Positions 60,506 through 61,861 of a stretch of DNA of 61,861 nt are shown here, piece after piece; the first letter of the stretch is position 1, and each line of letters starts with the position of its first letter. Both the position numbers and the translations under genes were made by a program. The DNA is from a virus: positions 1 to 61,861 of the IMG/VR virus record IMGVR_UViG_3300020405_000676; one strand, 5' to 3'. Under the pieces are notes generated by a model. That model was given only the letters and a program-made list of their open reading frames with translations, did no database searches and was not told the origin of the DNA.

Positions 60506-61168
60506 TTACTTAATAAGTCTAAGTTTGGTATTATCTTGTATTTCTTGCCAAATTTTGGATACTTTGACTTGCAGGTCTTCTAAAGTGCCAGTGTTTTCAA
60601 TTTCATAATCAAAATCATAGCCAACCCATTTCCATTCACTTGCATGTACAGAACGGAACCTTGTTTCCATTGTATGTTTAGCAGGCACACTACCTTGATT
60701 AGCGGCAACGGCTATATCATACCATTCCGGAAGGTCATCTCTTACAACATGCAACACAACACCACCTAAATCTTTGATTAAATCTAATTCATTTTTAAAC
60801 CTAGCATCGCTTACAACAATACAATTATTATTATTTGCTTGTTTTCTTATACGATATTCTAAACTGTCTAACCAAATGTTTTGATTAAAGTGAGTACGCA
60901 TTATTTCCGTGCCAATTAACTGTAAAGCCAATCTAGGAGTAAAGTTATCTATGTTTAACTTCCTTGTCCAGTATAAGTCAGGTGTTTCTCTAAAGTCTCT
61001 ACTATCTACAGTATCACCTACTAGTAGGTCTCTATCCCAACCAAAAATACTTGCACATAAATCTTTTAGGGGAGATGCAAAACTGTCTTGAACACATCCT
61101 TGTTCAACTAACATTCCTGCTACAGTATCTTTCCCTGATCCTATAAATCCTGTAATGCCTATTAACAT
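60506..61168 (-). CDS. 1: Deoxynucleoside monophosphate kinase gp1
   Basis: gp1 phosphorylates dNMPs, feeding dNTP synthesis. The P-loop is TGFIGSGKDTVAG at the N-terminus, with LIGTEIMRTHFNQNIW and IVVSDARFKNELDLI typical of the gp1 family. The length is 220 aa (T4 241). It works with NrdAB, ThyX and MazG. Confidence 0.92.
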   Translation of the reverse strand: MLIGITGFIGSGKDTVAGMLVEQGCVQDSFASPLKDLCASIFGWDRDLLVGDTVDSRDFRETPDLYWTRKLNIDNFTPRLALQLIGTEIMRTHFNQNIWLDSLEYRIRKQANNNNCIVVSDARFKNELDLIKDLGGVVLHVVRDDLPEWYDIAVAANQGSVPAKHTMETRFRSVHASEWKWVGYDFDYEIENTGTLEDLQVKVSKIWQEIQDNTKLRLIK

Positions 61169-61197
61169 ATCTGTACTTATCCTTATTATAAAATTTT

Positions 61198-61861
61198 TTA
61201 CCTTAAAAAGGTTCCTGCTTCAACCATTTCTTCCCAAACAGAAAAAGGTATATCTTTATCAGCCATTAATCTTAATGTAACTCTTGGTGTATTGTCTTCT
61301 ATTTCAACTTTGTGCCATCTTGCTAAATTTAATAAAAATGGATTATTGAATCCTTCTTTAACTGCTACTTCCGTTAAATGTGGTTCCCAAACCTCTGCTT
61401 TACAAAAATAATCATTTGGACTACTTGTCATTAAACTTTTGTCTTGTGTGTATGACCTAGGTTTGATGTTACTAAAGATATCTTTTGTGGTTGTAACATC
61501 TACCTCTTTATTAATGTAATCATTTACTATACTTTCAGTTGCTTCTTTTAATGCATCACTTCCTTCTGCAAATCTAATTCTAGAATTTACAGGATCTCCA
61601 ATTAATTTAAAGTTGCATACAGTACTAAAACGTTGCTCACTTATAATAGGATTATTGTGTGCTGGATATTGTAATCCTTCGCAATGCCAATCTGAAGGGT
61701 CATTCCATGCTAACAAGGTACAAGGAAAAAATTTGTGTCCTAAACTAGTTGTCCACATCTCTTTAATAAAATTTTCAGGAAAATTATCTCTGACAAATTC
61801 ATTCATCAAACGCATTGTTTTTTTATCAGTGATATAACCAACACCACTAAAATTTTGTTTG
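61198..61861 (-). CDS. Hypothetical protein, 5' end beyond window
   Basis: The reading frame stays open from the stop at 61198 through the right edge (visible residues before the first ATG include GVGYITDKKT), so the gene is probably truncated. Visible segments are SDWHCEGLQY, VCNFKLIGD and a C-terminal VTLRLMADKDIPFSVWEEM. The DWHCEG...NFKLIGD pattern might hint at a 2-oxoglutarate-oxygenase-like jelly roll, but the evidence is weak. Function unknown. Confidence 0.6.
   Translation of the reverse strand, partial: KQNFSGVGYITDKKTMRLMNEFVRDNFPENFIKEMWTTSLGHKFFPCTLLAWNDPSDWHCEGLQYPAHNNPIISEQRFSTVCNFKLIGDPVNSRIRFAEGSDALKEATESIVNDYINKEVDVTTTKDIFSNIKPRSYTQDKSLMTSSPNDYFCKAEVWEPHLTEVAVKEGFNNPFLLNLARWHKVEIEDNTPRVTLRLMADKDIPFSVWEEMVEAGTFLR

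Noticed and set aside
1-61861. CRISPR arrays, insertion sequences, integrase or attachment sites
   Set aside because: No regularly spaced repeats, transposase or integrase motifs were seen on reading the window; the gene set is that of a lytic T4-like phage.

Overview
The window is part of the genome of a marine T4-like myovirus: a tailed, lytic, low-GC phage of the broad cyanophage/pelagiphage type. Recognisable T4-type genes are the class I ribonucleotide reductase (nrdA, nrdB), gp41 helicase, gp61 primase, a gp62-like clamp loader subunit, UvsW, UvsX, UvsY, gp32, DexA-like exonuclease, ThyX, gp1 dNMP kinase, gp16/gp17 terminase, gp4, gp19 tail tube and gp18 sheath. Almost every gene lies on the minus strand. 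T4-type late promoters (core TATAAATA or GATAAATA, read as tattta on the printed strand) precede virion genes, and near-consensus sigma70 promoters (TTGACA/T, 16-17 bp, TATAAT) precede replication and metabolic genes. The host cannot be fixed from this window. A glutamine-type riboswitch upstream of a DUF4278 peptide points to the cyanophage sphere, but no photosynthesis gene is visible. The TonB-dependent receptor only requires a Gram-negative host. Both ends cut through genes.

Layout by position: 1-825 holds a truncated virion-type gene, a DUF4278 peptide and its riboswitch. 823-4229 is nrdB-nrdA. 4294-7401 holds a hypothetical gene and a tail-fibre-like protein. 7454-9162 is an early unit with a PD-(D/E)XK nuclease and an MDR-family reductase. 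9206-29628 is a large late region with two SGNH-like paralogues, a glycosyltransferase-like protein, a Cu/Zn superoxide dismutase-ParB fusion, a 2,225-residue amidoligase/nuclease protein, small structural proteins and a ligase-like protein. 29661-32771 is helicase, SGNH protein and primase. 32806-40835 holds a structural protein, a miniature DnaE-like protein, MazG, ThyX, clamp loader, an adenine-salvage pair (MTAN plus APRT) and UvsW. 40847-42592 is a TonB-dependent outer-membrane receptor with its own strong sigma70 promoter. 42760-47890 is AAA+ ATPase, DexA, a zincin, UvsY, UvsX and gp32. 48014-61861 is terminase, neck, baseplate, tube, sheath and gp1, interrupted by a ferritin-like diiron protein.

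The main unexpected pattern is that about ten otherwise unrelated late genes share a short N-terminus ending in (I/L)-x-E. It resembles the T4 capsid-targeting sequence (MKTYQEFIAE-A), which the prohead protease removes. If this is correct, the phage loads its head with a set of enzymes delivered into the host with the DNA: Cu/Zn SOD-ParB, amidoligase-nuclease, a KxDG nucleotidyltransferase and basic DNA-binding proteins. Together with the TonB receptor, the diiron protein and the NADPH-type reductase, this suggests control of host metal and redox state, but that link is inference. A second pattern is that five late promoters sit exactly 5 nt before the start codon, which predicts leaderless late mRNAs.
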